From NCBI GenBank assembly GCA_020073305.1, contig JAIQFK010000030.1:1-64000 (forward strand): 64,000 bases of DNA, read 5' to 3'. The notes below the pieces were generated by a model. That model saw nothing but the letters and a program-made list of their open reading frames with translations. It was not told the DNA's origin and did not search any database. Source of the DNA: Terriglobia bacterium (GTDB taxonomy: Bacteria > Acidobacteriota > Terriglobia > Bryobacterales > Bryobacteraceae). The position numbers were made by a program, and so were the translations under genes. Shown piece by piece: positions 24,828-34,832 of the stretch (the first letter of the stretch is position 1; the number at the start of each line of letters is the position of its first letter).

Positions 24828-26240
24828 TCACAGATCGAGTTGATCCGCCTGAGCTGTCTGAGTCGCCGATTGCGCGCTCCTCGGAGCACACAGGATCAGC
24901 AGCCCTCCGGCAATTGCGGAGATCATCATCAGGGCGAGGCCGTACGAAAAAGATCCCGTTCGAGTGTTCAGGTAACCGAACAGGTAAGGGCCGGCAAAAC
25001 CTGCAACGCTGCCAACGGCGTTGATCATTCCCACTGCGGCAGCCGCGGCCGACTGGCCCAGCAGTTCGGTCGGGATCGCCCAGAAAGTCGGGAGATATGC
25101 ATAAGCCACACACGCCAGGGTGAACAATACCACTGACAGCGGAATTGAGCGGGGTTGGCTGATCAGACCGAGCAATCCAGTTGCCGCGATAAACAGCGGG
25201 ACCGCGGAGTGCCAGCGTCTTTCGCGGGCCTTGTCAGAATGCCATCCGTTGACCTGCATCGCGACGAAGGTTACGAGGTACGGCGCGGCTCCGAGCAGGC
25301 CGACACGCACGTCCGAGAGTCCTGTCTGGCGTTTCAGCATGGTCGGGAACCAGAAAATAAAGCTGTAAAGCACGAAATAATCGAGGAAGGTTACCGAGGC
25401 CAGCAACAGAATCGTGCGAGACCTGAGCGCCTGCCACAGGGTAATCGTTTGCTCACCGGCAGGCTTTTCCTGCTGCATCTTTTCTTCAATCCAATGCCGC
25501 TGCGCGGAAGCCAGCCAGGAGGCTTCGCGCGGCCAATCCGTCAAGAAGAAAAAGGCAACGCCGCCCAGCAGGATTGCTGGTATTCCTTCCAGGAAAAACA
25601 GCCATCGCCAACCCTCCACGGCTAGCCAGTTGTGGCTCAGAATCCAGCCAGCGAATGGGGATCCAAGAACGGAAGACAGCGGAATGGCGCCCATGAAATT
25701 ACTGGTCGCTTTGGCGCGGTCCTCCCGAATAAACCAGTGGCTCAGATAGACAATGACGCCCGGGAAAAAGCCGGCTTCCGCCGCGCCTAGCAGAAAGCGC
25801 GCCAGGTAGAGTTGACCGGGTGTGTGAACCAGCGCCGTCAACACAGTCAGCGATCCCCACGCGATCATCGTTGCGGAGATCATCCGGCGGGCGCTCCAAA
25901 GCTCGACTAAGAGGGCGCCGGGGATCTGCAACGCCACATAGCTGATAAAGAAGATGCCCGCGCCCAGACCAAACACCCTGTCGCTAAATCCCAGGTCGCG
26001 AGACATGCCGAGCGCGGCGTAGGCCAGATTGGTGCGGTCAAGATAATTGGTGATGTATAGGATGAAAAGAAATGGAAGCAGCCGCGCGGCGATGTGGTGC
26101 CGCGTGCGGTCTGCAACCTGAACCGCATGGGGCGCGATCGCGAGTGAGCGATCTACAGCCACCCGGTGTCTATCTCCACTACGTCTTTGACCTGCGGGTG
26201 GGCTCGCGGCATTTTGTTTCTTCCAGAGATCAGCGGGCAT
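24828..26240 (-). CDS. MFS transporter, anion:cation symporter (ACS) type
   Basis: The 470-residue protein begins with about 45 polar residues, then twelve hydrophobic segments. Marks of the ACS/phthalate permease family are ITNYLDRTNLAYAALGMSRDLG, VALQIPGALLVELWSARRMI, LGAAEAGFFPGVIVYLSHWF and EGIPAILLGGVAFFFLTDWP with a cytoplasmic loop before helix 7. Such carriers import sugar acids or other organic anions with protons. The first helix starts around residue 52, so the N-terminal tail may be shorter in reality. No catabolic gene neighbours reveal the substrate. Confidence 0.85.
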   Translation of the reverse strand: MPADLWKKQNAASPPAGQRRSGDRHRVAVDRSLAIAPHAVQVADRTRHHIAARLLPFLFILYITNYLDRTNLAYAALGMSRDLGFSDRVFGLGAGIFFISYVALQIPGALLVELWSARRMISATMIAWGSLTVLTALVHTPGQLYLARFLLGAAEAGFFPGVIVYLSHWFIREDRAKATSNFMGAIPLSSVLGSPFAGWILSHNWLAVEGWRWLFFLEGIPAILLGGVAFFFLTDWPREASWLASAQRHWIEEKMQQEKPAGEQTITLWQALRSRTILLLASVTFLDYFVLYSFIFWFPTMLKRQTGLSDVRVGLLGAAPYLVTFVAMQVNGWHSDKARERRWHSAVPLFIAATGLLGLISQPRSIPLSVVLFTLACVAYAYLPTFWAIPTELLGQSAAAAAVGMINAVGSVAGFAGPYLFGYLNTRTGSFSYGLALMMISAIAGGLLILCAPRSAQSATQTAQADQLDL

Positions 26241-26472
26241 TGTAACGCCGAAGCGAATCGAAATCCATCACCTCGAAGGGTAAACTCAGCAGCGTTGGGC
26301 CGGGCGAAGCTACCGTGTCCAGGATCCCACTCGCAGAGCCTGAAGCGGCTCCAGTTGCTTAATCAGGCAGTCGTATGCGCTTCACGGGTGCGCAAATTTG
26401 AAATCTGCATGCAGGGCAGCGTACAACAGGTCCGGGGCGTCCTCCGAGCCCTCGCGCTTCGCACCAAGAGAC

Positions 26473-27039
26473 CTATCGTGAGGCGGAACCATTATTGTCC
26501 GCCATCTCCCGGCGCAGCCAAGCTTGGGCGAGGCGGAGGTCGCGGCGCACAATATGTACGGGTATGGAAAGGGCCATCGAGGACTCCTCCGCGGTCATAC
26601 CGCCGAAGTACCGCATCTCAATGAGCCGCCCCTTCTGCGGATCTGTTTTTTCGAGCCAATGTAGTGCGTCGTCCAACGCCAACAGGGTACGATCGGGCTG
26701 CGGTCCCTCATCGGGCACGTCCGCAAGCGCCATTTCGCGTCCGCCGGCGCGCTTTTCGGCGGCTCTTGCACGGGCCGTATCCACCAGAACTTGCCGCATC
26801 AGCCTGGAGGCAATCCCATAAAAATGAGCTCGATTCTCATACGACGGGTGCTGGCTCCCAGCCAACTTCAGAAAGGCTTCATGGACGAGAGCTGTGGTCT
26901 GTAACGTGATCGCATTTGCCTCGCGACGCAAGTGCGCCCTGGCCAACTTCTTCAATTCGTCATAAACAAGCGGGATCAGGGCATTCATAGCATCCTGATC
27001 GCCGGCCTGAAGGCGCCGGAGTAGCTGTGTCACGTGCAT
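26473..27039 (-). CDS. ECF RNA polymerase sigma factor, X6-type
   Basis: The 188-residue protein contains the sigma-2 region (LVYDELKKLARAHLRREANAITLQTTALVHEAFLKL) and the ENRAHFYGIASRLMRQVLVDTARARAAEKR segment that marks the TIGR02999/X6 group. It ends with a sigma-4 helix-turn-helix (QKGRLIEMRYFGGMTAEESSMAL, then DLRLAQAWLRREM). These sigma factors are usually paired with a Ser/Thr kinase carrying TPRs. The gene just upstream on the same strand codes for such a TPR region, without its kinase. It would direct RNA polymerase to an unknown regulon. Confidence 0.9.
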   Translation of the reverse strand: MHVTQLLRRLQAGDQDAMNALIPLVYDELKKLARAHLRREANAITLQTTALVHEAFLKLAGSQHPSYENRAHFYGIASRLMRQVLVDTARARAAEKRAGGREMALADVPDEGPQPDRTLLALDDALHWLEKTDPQKGRLIEMRYFGGMTAEESSMALSIPVHIVRRDLRLAQAWLRREMADNNGSASR

Positions 27040-27137
27040 GGGCTATCGTCTAAACGCGAAGACGTCCTTACGTTCAGCTCATTTGTTAACACCTCGACAC
27101 TCGTTGTCGCGAACCACACATTCGCCGGGACAGCTTA

Positions 27138-27986
27138 CTAGTCAAGTTCCGTGGTCGACATACCGATCTTTCGGGCAAGCCTCAACTTGTCGGAGTAGTC
27201 AGCGATGTAACTCCTGGCGGACGGATCCCGGCGCACCATCCCCCTCATGACTTCGAGACACTGGCGCATCCAGCGCCGAGCCTCGCGTATGTCCCCGGAC
27301 AGCATAGCGGCCCGGGTCAAGCCCTCGAACTGGCCGGCGCGGCACTCCAGAATGACCGCGTCCGTCGGATCCATTGCCAGTCCGCGCACGAAACCCTCTT
27401 CAGAAGCCAGAAAGGCCTCTCGAGCTTTTGACGGCTCGCCGCTGTTGATGTACATCCACCCCAGATCCATCTGGATAATACCGAGCAAATACCAACTGCG
27501 CCGGCTTCCCGGATCCAGCACAATCAGCTCTCGCGCGACGTCATTGGCTTTCTCACTCAAGCGCCTGGCGGCGTCGTACCTCTTCATGCTGGTCAGCAAA
27601 TGGCAAAGCCGGGAGCTGTGTGCGATGAACGAGCTCTTGCTGCGGGCACTCCTGGGATCCGCGCGCATGGTTTCATCCGCCAACGAAAGAGCGCGTTGGA
27701 GATATGGAAGCGCCAATTCGAGATGCGTACTGTCAGTCTCGCCAAGGTGGCGCTCGGCGATACCGACGGCGCTGTCAGCGTGCAGAAGCTTGAGGCGCAG
27801 CTGCGGATTGTGCGGATTCCGCGCCCACAGAGGTTCGATCAATTCCAGAGCGCGGCGTCCGTGGAAGAGCGCGTCGGAATAGCGCTTGATGTTAACCAGT
27901 AGCTCGCTGTAGACTCCGTGGGAATCGGATACAAGGATACGAACGGTTTGATCCTCCGGCGCGGCAGCAATATCGCTTCGTGGCAC
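27138..27986 (-). pseudogene. TPR region of a Ser/Thr-kinase-like protein, kinase part missing
   Basis: The 282 codons encode TPR-like helices (YSELLVNIKRYSDALFHGRRALEL, LPYLQRALSLADETMRADP, WYLLGIIQMDLGWMYINSGEPSKAREAF) and end RSYIADYSDKLRLARKIGM, a terminus often seen in TPR-bearing kinases beside X6 sigma factors. No kinase motif is found upstream, where a different frame with a signal peptide begins, so the 5' part looks deleted or frameshifted. It may still be made as a small TPR protein. The sigma factor follows after 98 bases. Confidence 0.5.
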
Positions 27987-28168
27987 ACACCGTGAATCAA
28001 AAGGACGGGATCGCCGGGAGCCAGCGAAGCGGGTTCAGCGAAACTCCGGACAATCGATGAAGAGACGCCCGTGATAGGACGAGAGCCATGCGCGGAGAAG
28101 TTCTGGGCCGCGGACCACCCCACAAACACGGCGGCATAACATGCAATTCGGAGCATTGATGACGTCAT
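27839..28168 (-). CDS. Short secreted-looking frame overlapping the TPR remnant
   Basis: From ATG 28168 (or 28156) the frame encodes MLRIACYAAVFVGWSAAQN, a plausible signal peptide, then SFAEPASLAPGDPVLLIHG. It then enters the TPR coding region out of frame and continues to 27839 without meaning. It may be the 5' end of a lost gene joined to the TPR region by a deletion near 27985. No family recognised. Confidence 0.3.
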   Translation of the reverse strand: MTSSMLRIACYAAVFVGWSAAQNFSAHGSRPITGVSSSIVRSFAEPASLAPGDPVLLIHGVCHEAILLPRRRIKPFVSLYPIPTESTASYWLTSSAIPTRSSTDAALWN

Positions 28169-28385
28169 TAGCCTCTATCTAGAACCTGCGGGAATTCACC
28201 GGCAAAGTTGACGATTTGGACCAATATTAACAATGGTTTCTAAGCATCCTTGGCGATGCAACGCACCTGCCACCACACGACTTACTGATGGCACGAGACA
28301 GTCTGAGTTCGGGAATTTACTGGTGTAAAAGTCTTGGGCGTGGTTCCGGCGTGTGGAACAGTGGTATGAAGCAAGCGGGAGGCCG

Positions 28386-30818
28386 CTACTCCGTCCGCAG
28401 GGCGGTGAGCGGAGAGACCCTCGTGGCCCGCCGAGCCGGAGCGTAGGTCGCACCCAAGGCCGCAGCGAATAAAAGCAAAGCCACGGCGATGAAGGTGAAG
28501 GGATCGGACGCTTCGACGCCGTAGAGCATGCTGGCAATCATGCGCGTGAGCGCGAGAGCCGCGGCCGAGCCAATCAGCACGCCCAGTCCGCCCAGCAGCG
28601 CTGCCTTGCCGAGAACCATTCGGAAGATCGCGCCGCGTGACGCACCGAGCGCAATGCGGACTCCGATCTCGTGGCTTCGCCGGTTCACCGCATAGGCCAT
28701 CACCCCGTAGATCCCGACGGCCGAGAGCAAGAGCGCCAGGCCGGCGAAGATGGCCAGCAGCAGCATGTTCAGGCGGCGAGAAGCCAGCGAATCGGAGACC
28801 AGTTGGTCCACCGTTGCAACGTCGGTGAGGATGGCGCTGCGCTCCAGTTCGGCCGTGACGCGGCGCAAATCGGAAACCAGGGCCGTGGGCTCAGTGTGGG
28901 CGAGCACCACCAGCGTAGTGGCCTGTTGCGGTGAGTGATATTCGGACCAGTAGAACGTGGGAGTAGGGAGGCTATCGGCGCCGTAGTCGCGCACATCCCC
29001 GACCACGCCGATGATGGTAATGGGAGGAAGGCCCATCTCCGGGAAACCCGGCCGGAAGGTCTTGCCGATGGGGTCCTCGCCCGGCCACAACTGCTTCGCC
29101 ATAGCCTCGCTGATGACCACGGAGAAGTGGTTCTGTTTGACCCAATCCAAAACGGCCTCGCGCCTGAAGTTGGTCACGCGGCCGTCCGCTGGAGTGAACA
29201 GCCGGCCCCGCAGCAGTGGCACGCCCATGGTGCGGAAGTACTCGGGCGAGGCGGTCCGCTGATCGGCGCCGGGCAGCTTGCCGCGCTCCGGGATAGGCCG
29301 ATCGTCGCGGAACAGCACCATGCTGGAGAAGAAGCCGCTTAACGGCATGTGGCTGATGGTGCCAGCCGAGCGCACTCCGGGGATGTTCTGCACGCGCGCC
29401 ACCAGCTGTTCGAAGAAGACCGCGTTGCGTTCGGCCGGAAAGTCGGCGGAATCCGGCAGGCTGACGCGCACGCTCAGAATCTTCTCGGTATTGAAGCCCA
29501 GCTGGACGTTCATCAAATGATGGAGAGTGCGGAGCAGAAGGCCCGCGCCCACCAGAAGGACCAGGGCCAGCGCCACCTCGGACACCACCAGCGCGTCGCG
29601 CAAGCGGCCGTGCCCGGATCCGCCGGAAGTGCGCCCGCCTTCGCGCAGAGCATCATTCAGCTTGAGCCGTGATGCGTCGAACCCCGGGGCCAGGCCGAAT
29701 AGCACGCCGGTCAGGATGGAGACCAGCAGCGTGAAGCCCAGCACCCGGAAGTCGATGCTCAGCCCGCCGGCAGCAATGGACGCCGGCACCAGCCGGACCA
29801 GCCCGGCAAAACTCCACCGCGCCAGCAGCATTCCCAGTGCTCCGCCCGCCACCGCGAGCAGCACGCTTTCGAGCAGCAATTGGCGCAGCACCTGCCAGCT
29901 GGAGGCGCCCAGAGCAGCGCGCAGGGCCATTTCCTTCCGGCGGTCGGCGGCCCGCGCCAGGAGCAGGTTGGCCACATTGACGCAGGCAATCAGCAGCACC
30001 AGGCAGACCGCGCCGAGCAGCATCATGACGGGCCGGCGGGCCTCTCCGGATACGCGCTCACGCAAGGTGGTGACCCGCGCACCGATTCCGGTGTTCATCG
30101 CCGGATAGGTGCTCGCCAGCCGCTGCGCGACGGTACTCATCTGGGCCTGTGCCTGCTGCGGCGTGACGCCCGGCTTGAGGCGCGCCAGCACGTACATGTT
30201 GTTGTGGTTCTCGCGCAAGTAGAGGGTCTGGCGGGTTACTGCGTCACTGAGGGGAACCAGGATGTCGCCGCCGCGATAGAAGTGGTACTCCGGCGGGAGC
30301 ACGCCGATAACCGTGTAGCGGCGCCGGTCCACGCTGATGGTGGCGCCCAGAACGGCCGGGTTGGAGCCGAGGCGGGTCTGCCACAGCCGGTTCGTCAGAA
30401 TCGCGACCGGGGGCGCGCCAGGCTGGTCGTCTTCCGGCTTGAAATCGCGGCCCAGCCGCGGCTTGATGCGCAGCACCGTGAGGAAATCGGCCGAGACGTA
30501 GTTCACGGGCAGGCGTTCAGCGCTTCCGGAAACCTCGAGCGTAGCGTCATAGGGCGCGTGCGCTGCGAGGTGCTCGAAGACATCCACCTGCGAGCGCCAG
30601 TCCAGGTAATTAGGGTAAGAGACGGACATGAAGTTCTGGCCCGAAGTCTCCGAAATTTCGACTAGACGCTCCGCTTCCGGATACGGCAGGGGACGCAGGA
30701 ACACCGCGTTCACCACGCTGAAGATGGCTGTGTTGGCGCCGATCCCCAGAGCCAAAGCCAAGACCGCGATGAAGGTAATGCCGCGAGTTTTCAGTAATGT
30801 TCTGAGGGCGTATTTCAT
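28386..30818 (-). CDS. ADOP-type ABC transporter permease (MacB/FtsX-like)
   Basis: The 810-residue protein opens MKYALRTLLKTRGITFIAVLALALGIGANTAIFSVVNAV, the signature of acidobacterial duplicated orphan permeases. It has two periplasmic MacB_PCD domains and two FtsX domains: ARAADRRKEMALRAALGASS with its helices in the first half, YAVNRRSHEIGVRIALGASR in the second, and ends PARRATRVSPLTALRTE. No ATPase gene is adjacent. The role is probably export or mechanotransmission at the inner membrane. The frame extends to TTG 30854, but ATG 30818 fits the family. A TATAAT at plus 30854-30859 on the minus strand may be its -10 box, leaving a leader of about 30 bases. Confidence 0.9.
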   Translation of the reverse strand: MKYALRTLLKTRGITFIAVLALALGIGANTAIFSVVNAVFLRPLPYPEAERLVEISETSGQNFMSVSYPNYLDWRSQVDVFEHLAAHAPYDATLEVSGSAERLPVNYVSADFLTVLRIKPRLGRDFKPEDDQPGAPPVAILTNRLWQTRLGSNPAVLGATISVDRRRYTVIGVLPPEYHFYRGGDILVPLSDAVTRQTLYLRENHNNMYVLARLKPGVTPQQAQAQMSTVAQRLASTYPAMNTGIGARVTTLRERVSGEARRPVMMLLGAVCLVLLIACVNVANLLLARAADRRKEMALRAALGASSWQVLRQLLLESVLLAVAGGALGMLLARWSFAGLVRLVPASIAAGGLSIDFRVLGFTLLVSILTGVLFGLAPGFDASRLKLNDALREGGRTSGGSGHGRLRDALVVSEVALALVLLVGAGLLLRTLHHLMNVQLGFNTEKILSVRVSLPDSADFPAERNAVFFEQLVARVQNIPGVRSAGTISHMPLSGFFSSMVLFRDDRPIPERGKLPGADQRTASPEYFRTMGVPLLRGRLFTPADGRVTNFRREAVLDWVKQNHFSVVISEAMAKQLWPGEDPIGKTFRPGFPEMGLPPITIIGVVGDVRDYGADSLPTPTFYWSEYHSPQQATTLVVLAHTEPTALVSDLRRVTAELERSAILTDVATVDQLVSDSLASRRLNMLLLAIFAGLALLLSAVGIYGVMAYAVNRRSHEIGVRIALGASRGAIFRMVLGKAALLGGLGVLIGSAAALALTRMIASMLYGVEASDPFTFIAVALLLFAAALGATYAPARRATRVSPLTALRTE

Positions 30819-30994
30819 AAGCGGGGATTTTTTTCGGCTTCCGGCTACTGTCAATTATACATCCAACAATCTATCTCAGACCTGTTTATCTTATATGGGC
30901 GCGCCAGCCGGCGCGATCCTGACACTGGCGAACATTGACGACCACAAGCTCTGGCCTCTACGGCATCAGGAGCGCGTTCGTTACACTCAAGGGG

Positions 30995-32716
30995 ATGCTG
31001 GGCGTTGTTCTTCTGTGGGCCTTTTTTCTTCAAGCGGGCCAGATGTCTGCCTCGCTCATGGAAGCCCAAGCGCTGCTGGATCAGGGGAAGTTGAACCAGG
31101 CCGAGCACGCGGTGCGCCGGTATCTCGAGACCCAAAGAGACTCCGCGGATGCGCACTACCTGCTCGGCTACATTCTGTTCAAAGAACAAAATCCCAAAGC
31201 CTCGTTAGAGCAATACACCGAAGGCGCGCGCTACCGGGAGCCGAGCGCGCTCGATCTGGAGGTGATCGGCTGCGACTACTTCCTCATGGAAGACTACGGC
31301 GCCGCCGACCAGTGGCTGACCAAGGCCGTGCAGCGGAATCCTGGCGATGCGGCGGCGCAATACTTCCTCGGGCGTGCTAAGTACAACGAGAAGCGTTTTG
31401 ACGAGGCCGTGCACGCGTTCACGGAATGCCTGAAGCTGGATCCGACGAACGTCAAGGCCGCGGACAATCTGGGGCTTTCATACGAAGGGCTGGGCAAGAC
31501 CGAGGACGCGCTGGCGGCTTACCGCAAGGCCATTGCATCGGACACGACCGTTCCCCGCACTTATCCGGGAGCGTACCTCAACCTGGGTACTCTGCTTGTC
31601 GATAACAGCCACCCAAGCGAGGCTGAGCCGTACCTTGTTCAAGCGGCGACCAGCGCGCCTGGCGAATCGCGCGCCCACCAGCAGCTTGGGAAAGCGCTCC
31701 TACAGTTAAACCGGCTGGAAGAGGCCCAGGCCCAACTCGAGAAGGCGGCTGAACTTACTCCACAGAGTGCTCCCGTTCACCTCCTGCTCGTTCAGGTGTA
31801 TCGAGGGCGCGGTCTGGCGGACAAGGCGCAACTGGAAAGCGACCGCTATGCGGCTCTGACCGGAGCGCATTCCTCGCCGGAGACGCCGCTGGCGGAAGCA
31901 AGAGCGCTGCTCGAAATGGGGAAACTGGCCGAGGCCGAACAGGTAACCCGCCGCTATCTGGAGGTCCGCAAGAACTCGGCGGATGCACACTACCTGCTTG
32001 GATACATCCTTTTCAAGAACCAGGATCCGAAATCTTCTCTGGCTGAATACACGGAAGGCGCCAAATACCGCGAGCCCAGCGCGGCGGAGCTGGAGGTAGT
32101 GGCGAGCGATTACGTACTGCTGAAGGATTACCCGGATGCCGACAAGTGGTTCACCAAGGCCGTGGAGTGGAATCCCAAAGATGCGCTCGGCTGGTATCAT
32201 CTGGGGCGCACGAAATACAACGAGAACCGGTTTGAGGAAGCCATCGCGGCATTCCAGCAGTGCCTGAAGCTCAACTCGAAAGACGTCAAGGCTGAAGACA
32301 ACCTCGGGCTTTCCTATGAAGGTCTGAATCGAACCGAAGAAGCCATAACCGCCTACCGCACTGCCATCGCCTGGCAGACGGATTCACCCTTGAAGGACCC
32401 TGGACCTTTCCTGAATCTTGGCAGTCTGCTGGTGGATGCGGATCGTGTGGAGGAAGGGCTGCCATATCTGCTCGCAGTGGTGCGCCTGGACCCGGGAGAC
32501 TACCGCACACACAGGCAATTGGGAAAAGCATACATGCGCCTGAACCAGCTTGAGAAAGCACGAACCGAACTGGAGAGGGCCGCGGAACTGGCTCCGCAAA
32601 ATGCGCCCGTGCATTTCTTGCTGGCGCAAGTTTACCGGAAACTGGGATGGATGGACAAAGCCAAGACAGAGAACGACCGGTATGTTGCGCTAACAGGCAC
32701 GAGCTCGTCGAAGTAA
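30995..32716 (+). CDS. Secreted TPR protein made of two tandem homologous halves
   Basis: The 573-residue product (ATG 30995 directly after AAGGGG) has a short signal sequence (LGVVLLWAFFLQAG). It then repeats one long TPR module twice, at about residues 20-285 and 295-565. Matching blocks include DSADAHYLLGYILFKEQNP versus NSADAHYLLGYILFKNQDP, YTEGARYREPSA versus YTEGAKYREPSA, and DNLGLSYEGLGKTEDALAAY versus DNLGLSYEGLNRTEEAITAY. A TTG at 30935 would add 20 residues without improving the leader. It is likely a periplasmic protein-interaction scaffold; partners unknown. It is divergent from the ADOP permease. Confidence 0.75.
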   Translation: MLGVVLLWAFFLQAGQMSASLMEAQALLDQGKLNQAEHAVRRYLETQRDSADAHYLLGYILFKEQNPKASLEQYTEGARYREPSALDLEVIGCDYFLMEDYGAADQWLTKAVQRNPGDAAAQYFLGRAKYNEKRFDEAVHAFTECLKLDPTNVKAADNLGLSYEGLGKTEDALAAYRKAIASDTTVPRTYPGAYLNLGTLLVDNSHPSEAEPYLVQAATSAPGESRAHQQLGKALLQLNRLEEAQAQLEKAAELTPQSAPVHLLLVQVYRGRGLADKAQLESDRYAALTGAHSSPETPLAEARALLEMGKLAEAEQVTRRYLEVRKNSADAHYLLGYILFKNQDPKSSLAEYTEGAKYREPSAAELEVVASDYVLLKDYPDADKWFTKAVEWNPKDALGWYHLGRTKYNENRFEEAIAAFQQCLKLNSKDVKAEDNLGLSYEGLNRTEEAITAYRTAIAWQTDSPLKDPGPFLNLGSLLVDADRVEEGLPYLLAVVRLDPGDYRTHRQLGKAYMRLNQLEKARTELERAAELAPQNAPVHFLLAQVYRKLGWMDKAKTENDRYVALTGTSSSK

Positions 32717-32717
32717 C

Positions 32718-34832
32718 TCAGAGGAACAGTTTCGGCAGGTACTCGAGGCGTTCGTTGAATGGCGCTGCCTGTCCATCCGCCACTTGGTACATTCGTTCAT
32801 GGCTCGCCACGGCAGCGCGACTTAGCGCATCGTAAGGGCGGTTACAAGTGTCGAAGAAGCCGATATTGTAGTTCTCGCCGTCATACCGGCCCAGCGCCGA
32901 TTCATCGTACATCGTGAACCAGTGCACGCCTACACAGTAAGGGTCGGCCGCGGCGTCCTCCAGATATACGCGGTAAGCCTTAGCGCGCTGCTCCTGGTTC
33001 TTCAGATGTCCAATTCCTGAAGCCGGCAGCCCGGCGTCGAGCGCGCCGAAGTGCCACTCTCCAACCATCACGGGCCTGCCGACCATCCCTGCAATCTTCT
33101 TCGCCTGCTCCATCGGCAGCCGGTCCCGGTAGCAATTCAGACTGAAGACATCGAAGCACTTCATGCCTTCGACCGCCCAGACCGGAGGCACGCCGGCCCA
33201 CCGCATTCCCAGGTTGAGGTGGTGGGGGTCCACGTGGCGGCACGCCTGCGAGAGCACCTGGAAATACCGCTCCACCATGCGCACACTGAATTCCCGCAGA
33301 TCGTTGAGCGCATCCGGACCGAACACGCCATTCCACTTCCCGGCGGCAATTTTTTCCAGGGACGCGGATCTCTTCCATGCCGCCGCGAGGCCGGCATCAT
33401 CAGCATACCGGCTTCTTAGAAAACCAGCCAGTTCCACTCGCGTCGCGCAGGTCTCCGTGTTGTACAGCATTCCCGCTGCTGGCAATTCCGAAGACGAGCC
33501 CCAGGTGGGCTCGTTCATGAGGAAGTAGCCGATAAACGCGGGATCCGCGGCCGTGTCCTTCAGTTGGGCCGCAAAGGCGGCTGCATCCCGTTCAAACGCG
33601 GGGTGGAATACGTCAGGAAAATCGCGGTACACGCTGCCGGTGCGTGCACCACGAAACTCCATGGGATGGACATAAGGGAACTTCGCGTCACGCGCATAAT
33701 TCCACTCCGACCAGTTGCCGACGGTGTTGAATCGCAGCCGCCTCATTTGGGCGAGCGCAATGCGGGCCCAGTTATCGCGCCAGCCTGCCGGTCCCAAAGC
33801 ACGGATCATATTCGCCGCAAGATAATTGACGGACTCACCGCCTGGTTCATCGCCTTCTCTGGTGCGATATATCGTGCGAAACTCGCCGTGGCGATCCGGC
33901 AGCCACTGTAGCGCGGGCTCCAGCCCGTCATAGCGCGCCTCGGCATCCACACGAACGCAATCGAGACCCGCCGACCAGAACGCGCAGCCGTCGGGATCAA
34001 CCAGCCACCAGCGCTTGCCATCATGGTGTGTCCGGAAAAAACCCGTTCCTTCGCCCAGTTTCTTTGCCCTCCAACCACCCCACACTGAAAATTCGTTCGG
34101 CCACGACTGCTGCGGAGCCTCTTCGTATTGCGCTCGGATCCTGGATTTCAGTTCGTCTACGCTGCGCGTCTTGCCGGGCCAATCGCAGAGAGTGCTCTGT
34201 CCGAATTCATCGAGCAGCGCGCCTTTCGGCAGCACTGGATTTGAGATCTTCTCTACGTCTCCTGGCGCCGCGTAGAAGGGCGTCATGCACCAACGGACCG
34301 GGTTGGGGCTCTTGCGGCGCAATGTGAAAACCATGCGATCCACCTTGTCGAGATCCACACGTTCACCCAGGCACATCGGCTTCAACAGGCCGCCCTCGCG
34401 GTCCGCAAACAGGCGGTTCAGGTCTACCAACCCCAGAGCCATGCGGACACGGAACGTGCACTGGTTCAGGCCGCCGAAACAGAACTGGAACACCCGGCCT
34501 TCGCCGCCCTCGTGCAGCGCGAGCATGAAGGTCGCGAGAGTATTGCCATCCAGCAGCATGTCGGCCGCAAGATATTTTGCCTTGAGCAGGGCACCGGGGG
34601 CGAAACGGTAGACCAGGCCCGCGCCTTCCGCCTCGGCAACGTACCAGGTGGCGCCATCGACCGGCGGCTGGCCATCCTGTTTCTGTATCTGTCCTACGTT
34701 CTCGGAGGGGGTCAGTCTTTGGCCCGCAAGCGCCTTCCCGGACTCTGCCGCGAGCGCTACCCAGCCGGTTGACGCCGCAACTGAAATGAACCGCCGGCGG
34801 TCCAATGTGAGGCCTCTATTGGAAGTGTTCAT
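32718..34832 (-). CDS. Tat-exported clan GH-A glycosidase, agarase-like
   Basis: The 704-residue protein has a Tat leader (TLDRRRFISVAASTGWVAL). An N-terminal beta domain precedes a TIM barrel with ELKSRIRAQYEEAPQQSWP, GTGFFRTHHDGKRWWLVDP, DPAFIGYFLMNEPTWGSSS (candidate acid/base in NEP), KCFDVFSLNCYRDRLPM and MVGRPVMVGEWHFGALDAG (candidate nucleophile Glu). The spacing of the two glutamates and the WWLVDPDGCAFWSAG block resemble GH50-type beta-agarases and related enzymes, so a retaining beta-glycosidase acting on an extracellular polymer is likely; the true substrate need not be agar. Its stop lies at 32718-32720, just past the convergent TPR gene. Confidence 0.75.
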   Translation of the reverse strand: MNTSNRGLTLDRRRFISVAASTGWVALAAESGKALAGQRLTPSENVGQIQKQDGQPPVDGATWYVAEAEGAGLVYRFAPGALLKAKYLAADMLLDGNTLATFMLALHEGGEGRVFQFCFGGLNQCTFRVRMALGLVDLNRLFADREGGLLKPMCLGERVDLDKVDRMVFTLRRKSPNPVRWCMTPFYAAPGDVEKISNPVLPKGALLDEFGQSTLCDWPGKTRSVDELKSRIRAQYEEAPQQSWPNEFSVWGGWRAKKLGEGTGFFRTHHDGKRWWLVDPDGCAFWSAGLDCVRVDAEARYDGLEPALQWLPDRHGEFRTIYRTREGDEPGGESVNYLAANMIRALGPAGWRDNWARIALAQMRRLRFNTVGNWSEWNYARDAKFPYVHPMEFRGARTGSVYRDFPDVFHPAFERDAAAFAAQLKDTAADPAFIGYFLMNEPTWGSSSELPAAGMLYNTETCATRVELAGFLRSRYADDAGLAAAWKRSASLEKIAAGKWNGVFGPDALNDLREFSVRMVERYFQVLSQACRHVDPHHLNLGMRWAGVPPVWAVEGMKCFDVFSLNCYRDRLPMEQAKKIAGMVGRPVMVGEWHFGALDAGLPASGIGHLKNQEQRAKAYRVYLEDAAADPYCVGVHWFTMYDESALGRYDGENYNIGFFDTCNRPYDALSRAAVASHERMYQVADGQAAPFNERLEYLPKLFL

